DNA of 64,000 nt from Nocardioides sp. TF02-7. GTDB lineage: Bacteria > Actinomycetota > Actinomycetes > Propionibacteriales > Nocardioidaceae. Of this stretch, positions 9,045-18,530 are shown one piece after another. The translations under genes and the position numbers were made by a program. The notes below the pieces were generated by a model. That model saw nothing but the letters and a program-made list of their open reading frames with translations, ran no database searches and was not told the DNA's origin. Positions within the stretch are counted from its first letter, which is position 1; each line of letters opens with the position of its first letter. The DNA lies in NCBI RefSeq assembly GCF_022437945.1, contig NZ_CP092535.1:930001-994000 (forward strand). The letters run 5' to 3'.

Positions 9045-10258
9045 CCGCGCGCCCCTGCCCAGGAGCGCGACCACCCGCCCAGCTCGGTGCGGCGCGACGG
9101 CCGCTCGTCGTCGGTGCGCCGCTTGCGGTCGCGCGACGGCGACGGCGGCTCGGGCTGGTCGCTGCGCGTCCACGAGTTCGGCAGCGACAGCTTGAGGATC
9201 GTGCGCAGCGCCTGGCCGTACTGCCGGTGCAGCGGGCCCGTCGTGTAGGGGATCTGGTACTTGTCGCACAGCTCCCGCACCCGGACCGAGATCTCGGCGT
9301 ACCGGTTGCTCGGCAGGTCGGGAAACAGGTGGTGCTCGATCTGGAAGCCGAGGTTGCCCGACATGACGTGCAGGAGCGGGCCGCCGTCGAAGTTGGCGGC
9401 GCCGAGGATCTGCCGCAGGTACCACTCCGACCGGCTCTCGTCCTCGATCTCCTCCTCGGTGAAGTGCACCGCCCCGTCGGGGAAGTGGCCGCAGAAGATG
9501 ATCACGTAGGCCCACAGGTTGCGGATGACGTTGGCGGTCAGGTCGGCGGTCAGCACGGTGCGCCACTGCCGTCCGGCGAGGGCGGGGTAGACGACGTAGT
9601 CCTTGACGATCTGGTTGCGACCCTTGCGGAAGATCTGCTTCAGCTGCCGCTTCATCTCCCGCGGGTCCTTCTCGCCCTTGCGGATCCGCTCGATGTCGAG
9701 GTCGTGCAGCGCGACCCCCCACTCGAACAGGAACGCCAGCAGGCTGTTGTAGAGCGGCTGCCCGAGGTTGGCCGGCGACCACTTCTGCTCGCGCGCCATC
9801 CGGAGGATGCCGTAGCCGATGTCGTTGTCGTAGCCGAGCACGTTGGTGAACTGGTGGTGGATGTAGTTGTGGGAGTGCTTCCACTGCTCGGCGGGCTGCG
9901 CGGTGTCCCACTCCCAGTTGGAGGAGTGGATCTCGGGGTCGTTCATCCAGTCCCACTGGCCGTGCATCACGTTGTGGCCGATCTCCATGTTCTCGAGGAT
10001 CTTGGCCAGGGCGAGGAAGCCGGTGCCGAGCGCCCACGCGGGCGTGCGCGTCCTCCGGAACTGGGTGCCGGCGAGCAGCGTCACCCGGCCGGCCGTGGCG
10101 AGCCCGCGCTGCACCTTGATCAGGCGGTTGATGTACGCCGCGTCGGCGGCGCCGCGGGACTCCTCGATGTCCGCGCGGATCTTGTCGAGCTCGCGCCCGA
10201 TCTGGTCCACCTCCTCCTCGGTGAGGTGGGTGTACTCCTTGACGTCCGAGATGGCCAT
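9041..10258 (-). CDS. Membrane fatty acid (acyl-CoA) desaturase
   Basis: 405 residues, intact, ATG 10258. Integral-membrane di-iron desaturase that introduces a cis double bond into acyl chains. The three histidine boxes are present: HNVMHGQ, HSHNYIHHQF and QIEHHLFP. Hydrophobic segments lie between them (PAWALGTGFLALAKIL, LYNSLLAFLFEWGVAL, NLWAYVIIFCGHF). The C-terminus carries a long basic/proline tail (PEPPSPSRDRKRRTDDERPS). The gene follows the ferredoxin reductase on the same strand with a short gap. This pair resembles mycobacterial DesA3 with its electron-transfer partner Rv3230c, so a stearoyl-CoA delta-9 desaturase is likely, though position of the double bond cannot be proved from sequence. 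Confidence 0.9.
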   Translation of the reverse strand: MAISDVKEYTHLTEEEVDQIGRELDKIRADIEESRGAADAAYINRLIKVQRGLATAGRVTLLAGTQFRRTRTPAWALGTGFLALAKILENMEIGHNVMHGQWDWMNDPEIHSSNWEWDTAQPAEQWKHSHNYIHHQFTNVLGYDNDIGYGILRMAREQKWSPANLGQPLYNSLLAFLFEWGVALHDLDIERIRKGEKDPREMKRQLKQIFRKGRNQIVKDYVVYPALAGRQWRTVLTADLTANVIRNLWAYVIIFCGHFPDGAVHFTEEEIEDESRSEWYLRQILGAANFDGGPLLHVMSGNLGFQIEHHLFPDLPSNRYAEISVRVRELCDKYQIPYTTGPLHRQYGQALRTILKLSLPNSWTRSDQPEPPSPSRDRKRRTDDERPSRRTELGGWSRSWAGARG

Positions 10259-10283
10259 CGGGGTCCTTCCGGGTGGTCGGTGG

Positions 10284-11359
10284 TCAGATGTCGAGGGTGC
10301 AGTCGCCCACGGCGGCGGTGACGCAGGTCTGCACCGGCTCGTTGGGACTGTCGTACTCGTCGCCGTTGCGCAGGTCGCGGACCTTGCCGGAGACGAGGGT
10401 GAGCGTGCAGGTGTGGCAGATGCCCATCCGGCAGCCGAACGGCATCCCGACGCCGGCCTCCTCACCGGCCTCGAGCACGGTGGTGGCGCCGTCGGCGTCG
10501 ATCGACTTGCCGGAGGTGCGGAACGTGATCGTGCCGCCCTCGCCGCCGTCGCCGCCGAGCTCGAGCGAGAACCGCTCGAGGTGCAGCCGCTCGGCGGCGC
10601 CCTCGGCCTCGTAGTGCTCGGTGATCGCGTCGAGCATCGGCGCCGGCCCGCACGCGTAGGTGTCGCGGCCCCGCCAGTCGTGGCAGATCGTGTCGAGGTC
10701 GGCGAGGTCGAGCAGGCCGTCGACGTCGGTGTGCAGCCGGTGCACGGTCAGCCCGTCGTGCTCGGCCTCCAGCCGGTCGAGCTCGTCGCGGAAGATCATC
10801 CGCTCGGCCGTCGGGGGAGGAGTAGTGCAGGACGACGTCGGGCATGGTGCCGCGGCGGTCGAGCGTGCGCAGCATCGCCATCACCGGCGTGATGCCGCTG
10901 CCGCCGACGAGGAACAGCATCCGCTCCGGTGGCGGGTCCGGCAGCACGAAGTCGCCCTCGGGCAGCGCCAGCCGGACGATCGTCCCCGGCGCCAGGCCGT
11001 TGACGAGGTGGCTGGAGAGCAGGCCCTCCGGCATCGCCCGCACGGTGATCGCGATCGTGCCGCGCCGGCGCTTCGGCGGCGAGCTGATCGAGTACGAGCG
11101 CCACTGGAACCGGCCGTCGACCTGCACGCCGATGCCGACGTACTGCCCGGGCCGGTGGTCGTAGCGCCACCCCCCACCCCGGGCGGATCACCAGGGTCGC
11201 GGCGTCCTCGGTCTCGGGCACGACCTTCTCGACCCGTCCGCGCAGCTCGCGGGCCGTCCACAGCGGGTTGACCAGGCGCAGGTAGTCATCGGGGTGTAGC
11301 GGGGTGGTGAGCTTGGCCGCCGACCGGCGCACCCGCTCCCACGGGATGGTGCTCGCCAT
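10284..11359 (-). CDS. Ferredoxin/oxidoreductase electron donor of the desaturase, two frameshifts
   Basis: About 358 residues after repair. FAD-, NAD(P)H- and 2Fe-2S-containing reductase. Domains in order: FAD-binding barrel ([20 protein letters not shown], with RSYS as FAD contact), NAD-binding domain ([31 protein letters not shown]), and a C-terminal plant-type ferredoxin ([20 protein letters not shown], then PVQTCVTA) with the four cluster cysteines. Frameshifts lie in the C6 run at about 11170-11175 (repairs [17 protein letters not shown]) and the G5 run at about 10813-10817 (repairs [19 protein letters not shown]). Start taken as ATG 11359; a GTG at 11407 is an in-frame alternative. It precedes the desaturase in one operon and resembles the DesA3 partner Rv3230c. 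Confidence 0.88.
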
Positions 11360-11432
11360 GAGCCCAGAGAACAGTCGTGCACCGAACAGGTCAAGCGGTA
11401 TGTCCACCCGAGCGCTGGGTAGTCCCCGCCGG

Positions 11433-12533
11433 CTACCGGGAGGGCGGCGGTGGCAGCGCGTCGGTCGCCTCCAGCTGGCCCATGCCGGTGACGAGCAGCA
11501 GGTCGACGACGATCGAACGGAGCTGGGCGAGGATCGCGTGCGGCGTCATCTCGTCGGTGCGCTCGACCCGGCCGGTGGCCTCGCCGACGGCGAGCACGGC
11601 CGGGCGGGCATCGGCCGCCATCCGGTCCGCGGCCAGCTCGTCGGCGATGGCGTCGACGGCGTCGGCGAGGTCCACGGTGAGGGCGGCGTACGACGGCGGC
11701 ACCGGGCGCCGGCGGTAGGCCGCCACAGCGGTCTGCCGCACCAGCACCCTCGTGCTGCGCAGCGCCCGGTCGAGCGGGTCGACGAGCTCGACCATCCGCC
11801 GCAGCGGCTCCCGGTGCCGCACGCGGAACGGCGACGAGGCCACCACCGACATGCCCTCGGCCGCCGCGGCCTGCAGCTCGCGGATGAGCCGGTCGGTCGC
11901 CCGCGCGTCGGCGAGCAGTTCCAGCGCCGGCTCGGACTCGCCGTCGACCATCGCCTGGCCCGCCGCGCGCAGCAGCTCGGCGATCTTGCGCGCCACCGTC
12001 GCCGCCTGCTCGCGCGGGCGGCGCAGCGGCGCGGCCGGCACGACCGCCGCCGCGACCAGCGCCACGCCGCCGCCGATGAGGGCGTCGGTCCACCGCACCA
12101 GCCCCGCGCCGGGATCGGGGATCAGCGTGGCGACGACGATCGACTGCACCGCGGCCTGGGTGACGAAGAGGGTGCCGGCGTCGAGCAGCAGCGCGGTCGA
12201 CATCGCCAAGGCGACCACGAGCGCCAGCTGCCAGGCGCCGGAGCCGATCCACGCGACGAGCAGGTCGGCCACCAGCACGCCGATCGCCACGCCGACGGTG
12301 ACCTCGGCGACACGGCGCAGCCGCTGCCCGTAGGACGTCCCGAGCGAGACCACCGCCGCGATCGGCGCGAAGAACGGGGTGTCGTGGCCGAGCAGGTCGG
12401 CGGCGATCCACCACGCGACGCCGGCCGCGAGCGCACACTGCACGACGACGAACAGCTTGCCGCGCCAGCGTCGGACCCGGCCGCTGACCGAGAGCCGGCT
12501 GCGCTCCCACATCCGGTCCAGCGGCGCCTCCAC
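11433..12533 (-). CDS. FUSC-type aromatic-acid exporter-like membrane protein
   Basis: About 367 residues, intact. GTG 12533 is chosen because GGGAGGA lies 7 bp upstream. The N-terminal half holds about six hydrophobic segments, including [40 protein letters not shown] and [19 protein letters not shown]. The [19 protein letters not shown] stretch is the hallmark of the FUSC/ArAE family (PF13515), thought to export aromatic acids or similar compounds. The C-terminal half is cytoplasmic and helical, with many Arg and Ala residues ([20 protein letters not shown]) and a conserved tail. Located upstream of the reductase/desaturase operon, same strand, 70-odd bases away. Substrate unknown. Confidence 0.75.
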   Translation of the reverse strand: MEAPLDRMWERSRLSVSGRVRRWRGKLFVVVQCALAAGVAWWIAADLLGHDTPFFAPIAAVVSLGTSYGQRLRRVAEVTVGVAIGVLVADLLVAWIGSGAWQLALVVALAMSTALLLDAGTLFVTQAAVQSIVVATLIPDPGAGLVRWTDALIGGGVALVAAAVVPAAPLRRPREQAATVARKIAELLRAAGQAMVDGESEPALELLADARATDRLIRELQAAAAEGMSVVASSPFRVRHREPLRRMVELVDPLDRALRSTRVLVRQTAVAAYRRRPVPPSYAALTVDLADAVDAIADELAADRMAADARPAVLAVGEATGRVERTDEMTPHAILAQLRSIVVDLLLVTGMGQLEATDALPPPPSR

Positions 12534-12603
12534 GGCCCGATCCTCCCACCTCGGGCCGCTCGTCCGGAGGTATGGGGCGGACACTTCGTGGAACCCTTGA
12601 GGT

Positions 12604-13734
12604 GTGCGCATCGACTTCCGCGGCTCCCCGAGCCGACGCTCGGGGTGGAGTGGGAGTTCGCGCTGGTCGACCGACGCTCCCGCGACCTGCGCAACGACGC
12701 CTCCCACCTGTTCGCCCGCGCGAAGGCGCGGATGCCCGACCCGACCCGGCTGCACAAGGAGCTGCTGCGCAACACCGTCGAGGTGGTCACCGGCGTCTGC
12801 CACACCGTGCCGGAGGCGATGGCCGACCTCCGGCGCACGCTCGAGCACGTCGTCCCGGCGTGCGACGAGCTCGACCTCGACCTGTTCGGCGCGGGCACCC
12901 ACCCGTTCGCGAGCTGGACCGGCCAGCAGCTGACCGAGGGCCACCGCTACGAGGAGCTCATCAACCGCACCCAGTACTGGGGGCGCCAGATGCTGATCTG
13001 GGGGGTCCACGTCCACGTCGGCGTGCCCGGAGAAGGAGCGGGTGATGCCGGTGCTCTCGGCGCTGCTCAACTGGTACCCCCACCTCCAGGCGCTGTCGGC
13101 CTCCTCGCCGATCTGGGCCGGCGTCGACACCGGCTACGCCTCCAACCGGGCGCTGATGTTCCAGCAGCTGCCGACCGCCGGGCTGCCGTTCCAGTTCGAG
13201 CGGTGGTCGGAGTTCGAGTCGTTCTGCGACGACCAGCTGACGACCGGCGTCATCGAGGAACTCACCGAGATCCGCTGGGACATCCGGCCCGCCGTCGCCC
13301 ACGGGACCATCGAGAACCGGGTCTGCGACGGGGTCTCCACGTTCCGCGAGATGGCGGCGCTGGTCGCCCTCGTCCACTGCCTCGTGGTGTGGCTCGACGA
13401 GCGCTGCGCCGCGGGCGAGCAGCTGCCGACGATGCCGCCGTGGCACGTGCAGGAGAACAAGTGGCGGGCCGCCCGCTACGGCGTCGACGCGATCGTGATC
13501 CTGGACGCCCGGTGCGAGGAGCGGCTCGTCACCGACGACCTCGCCGACCTGGTCACCGCCCTGGAGCCGGTCGCCGAGCGCCTCGGCTGCTCCGCCGAGC
13601 TCGCCTCGGTGCTCGACATCGCCGCCCGCGGCGCGTCGTACCAGCGCCAGCGGGCCGTCGCCGAGCGCACCGGCGGCGACCTGGTCGCGGTCGTCGACTC
13701 GGTGGTGCGCGAGCTGCGCGAGGACCTCCGCTGA
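12604..13734 (+). CDS. Glutamate--cysteine ligase family (GCS2/YbdK-type carboxylate-amine ligase), two frameshifts
   Basis: About 377 residues after repair. Family PF04107: ATP-dependent ligation of glutamate to an amine acceptor such as cysteine. Core motifs: TLGVEWEFALVDRRSRDLR, LLRNTVEVVTGVCHTVPEAM, LFGAGTHPFASW, WGVHVHVGVP, IRWDIRPAVAHGTIENRVCD and MPPWHVQENKWRAARYGVDA. Two breaks: the C4 run near 12626-12629 lacks one C (repair gives GSPEPTLGVEWEF), and an extra G at about 13029-13030 interrupts VHVGVPEKERVMPVLSALL. The first is one of the few deletion-type errors in the window. Start GTG 12604. Convergent with dinB; stops are one base apart. A role in glutathione-like or ergothioneine precursor synthesis is possible but unproven. 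Confidence 0.85.
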
Positions 13735-13735
13735 C

Positions 13736-14923
13736 CTACCCGTCCGCCGCCCCGTCCGCCGCCCCGTCCGCCTTCCCGGCCGCCGCCCCGTCCGGGTCGG
13801 CCATCTCGTAGCGGACCCCGATCAGGCGCACGGCGCGCTCCTTGTCGACCCGGTCGAGGAGGGCGACGGCCTCGTCCGCGAGGAGGCCCGGGTCGGACGA
13901 CGGCTCCGCGAGCTTGTGGCTGCGGCTGATCGTCGTGAACGGGCGGTAGCGCAGCTTGAGCCCCACCCGGACCGCCGGCCGGCCCTCCCCGACGATGTCG
14001 GCGATGGCGCGGGCGGCGATCCGGCGGGTCGCCTCCTCGACCTCGGCCCAGTCGGTGAGGTCCTTCTGGAAGGTCTCCTCCCGACCGTGGCCGCGGGCCA
14101 CCCACGTCGTCGGGTCGACGGTGCTCGACGCGACCCCGCGGCCGAGGCGGCGCAGCCACGGGCCGGTGGTCGGCCCGATCCGCTCCGCGAGCAGGGCAGG
14201 ATCGGCGCGGGCGAGGTCCTCGACGGTGTCGATGCCGAGCGCCGCCAACCGGGTCGCCGTCTTCGCGCCGATCCCCCACAGGGCGCTGGTCGGCCGGTCG
14301 CCGAGCTCGGCGAACCACGTCTCGTCGCTGATCAGGTAGGTGCCCTGCCCGCGGAGCCGGCCGCCCGGGCCGGGCTCGTCGCCGCGGCCCCCGGCACCGG
14401 CCTCGCGGGCCACCGCCCCCTCGACCCGGCGCTTGGCGAAGCCGGTCGCGAGCTTGGCCTGCAGCTTGTTGTCCCCGACGCCGACCGCGCTGCGCAACCG
14501 GGTCGCGGCGAGCACCTCCGACCGCACCCGCTCCGCGAACGCCACCGGGTCGCCGAGGTCGCCGTGCCCCGGCCCGGGGCCGACGAACGCCTCGTCCCAC
14601 CCCAGCACCTCCACGAGCACCGGCACGCCACCCCACTCCAGGCCGCGCAGCACCGCCATCACCTCCGCCGACGCGGCGTCGTACGCCTCCGCGTCGACCG
14701 GCAGGAAGACGGCGTCCTTGCACTTGCGGGCCGCGAGCCGCAGCGGCATCCCCGAGCCGACGCCGTGCTGCCGGGCCTCGTAGGACGCCGTCGAGACGAC
14801 GCCCCGCTCCGTGGGGTCGCCGCGACCGCCGACGATCACCGGGCGGCCCGCGAGCTCGGGTCGGCGCAGCACCTCGACGGCCGCGATGAACTGGTCGAGG
14901 TCGACGTGCAGCACCCGGCCCAT
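13736..14923 (-). CDS. dinB: Y-family DNA polymerase IV, DinB2-like
   Basis: 395 residues, intact, ATG 14923. Error-prone translesion polymerase. Metal-binding residues are in VLHVDLDQFIAAVE (Asp8) and LGWDEAFVG; helix-hairpin-helix motifs occur in LWGIGAKTATRLAALGIDTV; little-finger sequence includes VGLKLRYRPFTTISRSHKLA. Two points are unusual. The steric-gate position, normally Phe/Tyr after the first Phe, is Ile13 (DLDQFIAAVE). M. smegmatis DinB2 has Leu at this position and can use ribonucleotides. And there is no recognisable clamp-binding motif at the C-terminus, which ends in an Ala-Asp-Gly repeat. A glycine-rich insertion (AGAGGRGDEPGPGGRLRGQG) lies near residue 190. Preceded by a small membrane protein gene. 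Confidence 0.92.
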   Translation of the reverse strand: MGRVLHVDLDQFIAAVEVLRRPELAGRPVIVGGRGDPTERGVVSTASYEARQHGVGSGMPLRLAARKCKDAVFLPVDAEAYDAASAEVMAVLRGLEWGGVPVLVEVLGWDEAFVGPGPGHGDLGDPVAFAERVRSEVLAATRLRSAVGVGDNKLQAKLATGFAKRRVEGAVAREAGAGGRGDEPGPGGRLRGQGTYLISDETWFAELGDRPTSALWGIGAKTATRLAALGIDTVEDLARADPALLAERIGPTTGPWLRRLGRGVASSTVDPTTWVARGHGREETFQKDLTDWAEVEEATRRIAARAIADIVGEGRPAVRVGLKLRYRPFTTISRSHKLAEPSSDPGLLADEAVALLDRVDKERAVRLIGVRYEMADPDGAAAGKADGAADGAADG

Positions 14924-14962
14924 GGGCCGATGGTGCCACCAGGGCGGCCGCGGGGTGGCGGC

Positions 14963-15351
14963 TCACGCGCGCTTGGCCCGCCAGTAGGCGATCGTGTCCT
15001 GCATGTTGGCGAGGTCGCGGTACCACGTGCGCACCTCGACCCGGCAGCGCACCCGCTGGACGCGGCGGTCGTACTCGTTGCACTCCGCCACCGCCTCGGA
15101 GTCCGTGGGCGGGAACAGCCAGCTGCCGTCGAGCATCTTGATGCCGAAGCCGTTGGCGGCGTCGCCCTCGACGTGGACGATCGTGTCGGGCGGGAACCGC
15201 ACCTCGCGCACCTCCTCCGGCGCTCCGGCGTACGACGACGCCACGGCGCCGCCGACCGCGGCGAGCGGCACCAGGAGGCCGGCGGCGAGGGGTGAGGGGC
15301 GCGGCGGCGCCGGGTCTGTCGGGTGGACGGGGTCGGTTGGTGCTCGTGCAT
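14963..15351 (-). CDS. Small membrane-anchored protein of unknown function, probable frameshift near the N-terminus
   Basis: The C-terminal 102 residues form one clean frame from 15271: PEEVREVRFPPDTIVHVEGD, ANGFGIKMLDGSWLFPPTDS and a helical end NMQDTIAYWRAKRA. Just upstream the same frame encodes PLAAGLLVPLAAVGGAVASS, a membrane anchor, but lacks a start. An ATG at 15351 with GGGAG five bases upstream begins MHEHQPTPSTRQTRRRRAP in another frame; one base missing near 15296-15302 would join the two, giving a short basic cytoplasmic N-terminus, one TM and an exported domain. Lies 39 bp upstream of dinB on the same strand. Family not recognised. The extended start is inference. Confidence 0.55.
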
Positions 15352-15551
15352 GGTTGCTCCCGAGGTCGTGCGCCGGCGGGTCCGACGTCGCGAGGGACGC
15401 TAGGAGCCCGGCCCGACGACGCGGTCCCGCCGCGGCCCGGCCTGTGGAGGGACGCGGGTCCGCCGGCGGGCTGTGGACGGTTCCCGGGCCGTCCTCTTGT
15501 GGCGACCGCCGCGGTCAGGCGAGGATCGGCCGCCTGACGAAAGGGGCTGCG

Positions 15552-17016
15552 TTGGTCTCCCTGCCGAACCTCAAGCCGATCGACCCGACGTCCACGGCGT
15601 TCCTGCTCGCGGAGAGCAAGACCCAGCTGATGCACGTCGGCGGGCTGCAGCTGTTCGAGCGGCCCGCGGACGCGGGACCGGACTTCATCCGGGAGATGTT
15701 CGAGCAGATGCGCGACGTGCCGGAGGTGTCGCCGCTGTTCCTCAAGCACCCGCACCGCAGCATCCGCACGGCCGGCCAGCTGGTGTGGCGCGAGGACGAG
15801 CAGTTCGACATCGAGCACCACGTGCGCCACAGCGCGCTCCCGGAGCCGGGCCGGATCCGTGAGCTGCTCGAGCTCTGCTCCCGACTGCACAGCACCCGGC
15901 TGGCGTGGGAGCGGCCGCTGTGGGAGGCCCACGTGATCGAGGGGCTGGCCGACGGCCGGGTCGCGCTGTACACGAAGGTGCACCACGGCCTCGTCGACGG
16001 CGTCTCCGCGATGCGGCTGCTCCAGAGCGTGCTGAGCACCGACCCCGACCAGCGCGGCATGCCGGCGCCCTGGGCCCGGCGACCGCGGCGCGGGGCCGCC
16101 GACGGCTCCGGTGCCGACGCCGCCGGCCCCGCGGACCCGGCGACCGAGGCGGTCGAGGCGGTGCGGGGGCTGGCCGAGCTCCCGGCCGACGTGCTCCGCA
16201 CCGCCCTCTCCCTCAGCGCCGACGCCGCCGGCATGCCCTCGGCGCTGGTGCGGACGCTCCGCAAGGGGGTGCGCAACGAGACGTCGGCGGTGTCGTTCTC
16301 CGCGCCACGCACTATCTTCAACCAGAACATCACCGGCAGCCGCCGGTTCGCCGCCCAGGACTGGCCGGTCGAGCGGATGCGCGCGATCGGCAAGGCGACC
16401 GACACCACGATCAACGACGTCGTGCTCGCGATGTGCAGCGGCGCGCTCCGCACCTACCTGCTCGAGCTGGGCGCGCTGCCCGACGCGCCGCTGATCGCGA
16501 TGGTCCCGGTCGGGCTCAAGGCCAAGCAGGCGCACGTCGCGTCGGCCGAGGGAGGCAACGCGGTCGGTTCGGTGATGGTGCGGATGGCGACCGACCTCGT
16601 CGACCCCGCCGACCGGTTGCAGACGATCCACCGGTCGATGCGCGACGGCAAGGAGGCGCTGTCGTCGATGACGCCGGCGCAGATCGTCGCGATGAGCGCG
16701 CTCGGCCTCGCCCCCGCGATCGTGTCACCCGTGCTGCGCGTGCAGGGGCGTGGTCAAGCCGCCGTTCAACCTGATCATCAGCAACGTGCCGGGCCCGCGC
16801 TCCACCCACTACTGGAACGGCGCGCCGCTGGTCGGCACCTACCCGCTCTCGATCCCGATCAACGGCATGGCGCTCAACATCACCTGCACCTCCTACGACG
16901 GGCGGATGTGCTTCGGCCTCACCGGCTGCCGCCGTACCCTCCCCCACCTCCAGCGGCTGCTGACGTTCCTCGACGAGTCGCTCGCCGAGCTGGAGGAGGC
17001 GGCGGGGGTGGCCTGA
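15552..17016 (+). CDS. Wax ester synthase/diacylglycerol acyltransferase (WS/DGAT), one frameshift
   Basis: About 488 residues after repair. Acyl-CoA-dependent enzyme making triacylglycerol or wax esters as storage lipid. The catalytic HHxxxDG motif is HHGLVDG (His144, His145). N-terminus LKPIDPTSTAFLLAESKTQL and MHVGGLQLFERP are family-typical, as are TTINDVVLAMCSGALRTYLL, MVPVGLKAK and NLIISNVPGPRS near the end. Start is a TTG at 15552 with AAGGGG 5-6 bp upstream; no ATG fits. One extra G in the G4 run at about 16745-16748 breaks the frame; repair gives LRVQGVVKPPFNLIISNVPG. Convergent with the methyltransferase gene; a strong hairpin lies between them. Confidence 0.92.
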
Positions 17017-17138
17017 GCCGGCTGGAATTGCCGCCGCGGGTCGCAGGTCGACGCGGGGTGGGCGCCGCGGCCGGAGACAGGCCGTGGGAAGCCCACCGCA
17101 GGCCACGATTGGTCACGAACCGCAGCTCCAGAGGCGGA

Positions 17139-17170
17139 TTTGCTGCGGTTTGGGACCAAACCGCAGCAAA
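17139..17170. terminator. 15-bp perfect hairpin between convergent genes
   Basis: TTTGCTGCGGTTTGG, then GA, then the exact complement CCAAACCGCAGCAAA. The stem lies between the WS/DGAT stop (17016) and the methyltransferase stop (17213), and could end transcription from both sides. It has no classical T-tract. A related degenerate copy (GGTCACGAACCGCAG) lies just upstream at about 17111-17125. Confidence 0.65.
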
Positions 17171-17212
17171 ACCTCCTCGGCGCGAGCCCACCCGCGCACC
17201 GCGACCCGTGAC

Positions 17213-18422
17213 TCAGCCGCCGCCCAGCTCCCCAGCCCCCAGCTCCACATATCCCCCGCCCACCAGCTCGGCGACCGCCCGCAGCCGGGCGCGGGTGATG
17301 TCGGCGACGGTGGCGAAGCCGGCGAGGGCGGCGTTGGAGCCGGGGCGGACGGGCTCGGCGTGGTTGACGGAGAGGCAGGTACGCCGTCCGCCGTCGGCCG
17401 CGTTGGCGAGGGCGACGGCGTGGCCGGTGGTGCCGCTGCCGGCGAAGAAGTCGAGCACCCGCGCGTCGGGCGGCATCGTGTCGAGGATCCGTCGCACCAG
17501 GCCGGTGGGCTTCGGTGACTCGAAGACGTGGCCGAGCACGTCCTTGAGCTCGGCGACCGCGGTGTCGGTGGAGCCGACCTCGTCGGCGAGCCAGATGGTG
17601 CGCAGCTTCTTGCGCCGCCGGCCGACGGCCGGGTGCAGCCAGTCGCGCTGGTAGACGTCGACCCGTTCGCCGTTCCTCCCCCGCACCCGCCGGCACACCA
17701 GGTCGCCGGGACGCTCGTCGATGCGCGGGCGCGACCAGCGCCAGACCGCCGGGGAGCCGTCGCCGAAGACCGGCTTGACCTCGACCGCGCCGGGGAACGG
17801 CTCGGTGCGCACCTCGCCGGTGTCGGGGTCGCCCCAGATCGCGAAGTGCAGGGTCGGCGCGGTGAGCGGGTTGAACCGCTTGTTGGTGTTGCGCAGCGGC
17901 AGCCGGCGGTAGCGCCGACCGTCGTCGGCGACCAGGGGGAAGTCGGCCTCCACGACCAGGTCGGGGCTCGACGCGTCGAGCACGCACCGCCGCGGGTCCC
18001 GGGCGTAGACGAGGAGGTACTCGTGGCTGGTGGCGAAGCCGCTGCCGAGCTGCCGCCCCCTTCGGGTTGAGGTTGACGACGACCTGGGCGAGGAAGCCGG
18101 CCTCGCCGAAGACCTCGTCCATCAGCAGCCGCAGGTGCGCGGCCTCGTGGTCGTCGATGCTGACGAAGATCGCGCCGCGGTCGTCGAGCACCCGCCGCGC
18201 CGCCTCGAGCCGCGGTCGCATCATCGCCAGCCACGCCTCGTGCCGCCCCGCGGCGCCGGCGCCGCGGGCGCCGCGGAAGTCGTCGCGGTAGGCGAACGCG
18301 CTGCCGGTGTTGTAGGGCGGGTCGATGTAGACCAGGTCGTACGACGCGGGCGGGAGCCGGCCGAGCACGTCGAGGTTGTCGCCCTCGGCGAACGTGTTCC
18401 AGACCTCGGCGGGCGTCGGCAC
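17213..18422 (-). CDS. Solitary site-specific DNA methyltransferase (beta-class, Mod-like), one frameshift
   Basis: About 402 residues after repair. Transfers a methyl group from SAM to DNA adenine or cytosine N4. Catalytic motif IV is DPPYNTGS within YDLVYIDPPYNTG, early in the protein; the SAM-binding FxGxG motif is DFFAGSGTTGHAVALAN near the C-terminus. This IV-before-I order is the beta class typical of type III Mod and orphan methylases. Also present: LRLLMDEVFGEAGFLAQVVV and KLRTIWLADEVGSTDTAVAE. The frame breaks in the C5 run at about 18056-18060; with C4 it reads NLNPKGRQLGSGFATSHEYL. GTG 18422 is the likely start. No restriction endonuclease is adjacent, so it is either an orphan regulator or half of a lost system. 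Confidence 0.88.
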
Positions 18423-18451
18423 CCGCCCATCATCGCCGTCCGCGGGCCGCC

Positions 18452-18478
18452 GGCGTGGCAGGCCGGGCCTGCCACGCC
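18452..18478. promoter_or_regulatory. 27-bp near-perfect palindrome between divergent genes
   Basis: GGCGTGGCAGGCC, one G, then GGCCTGCCACGCC: a 13-bp perfect inverted repeat in the gap between the methyltransferase start (18422) and the NAGPA-family gene (18531). It may be a dimer-binding operator serving one or both promoters. TAACCT at about 18518-18523 upstream of the ATG at 18531 would give a leaderless transcript. Function is inferred. Confidence 0.5.
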
Positions 18479-18530
18479 GATCATCGGCGCCTCCCGGATC
18501 CGGCGGCCCGGTTTTCCTAACCTCGACGAC

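Noticed and set aside
11304..13811. An 835-residue plus-strand frame
   Set aside because: Its left half is antisense to the FUSC gene; only the part from about 12604 is the glutamate-cysteine ligase in one of its frames.
13476..16631. A 1,051-residue minus-strand frame
   Set aside because: It is antisense to WS/DGAT on one side and out of frame with dinB on the other; long spurious frames are common at this GC content.
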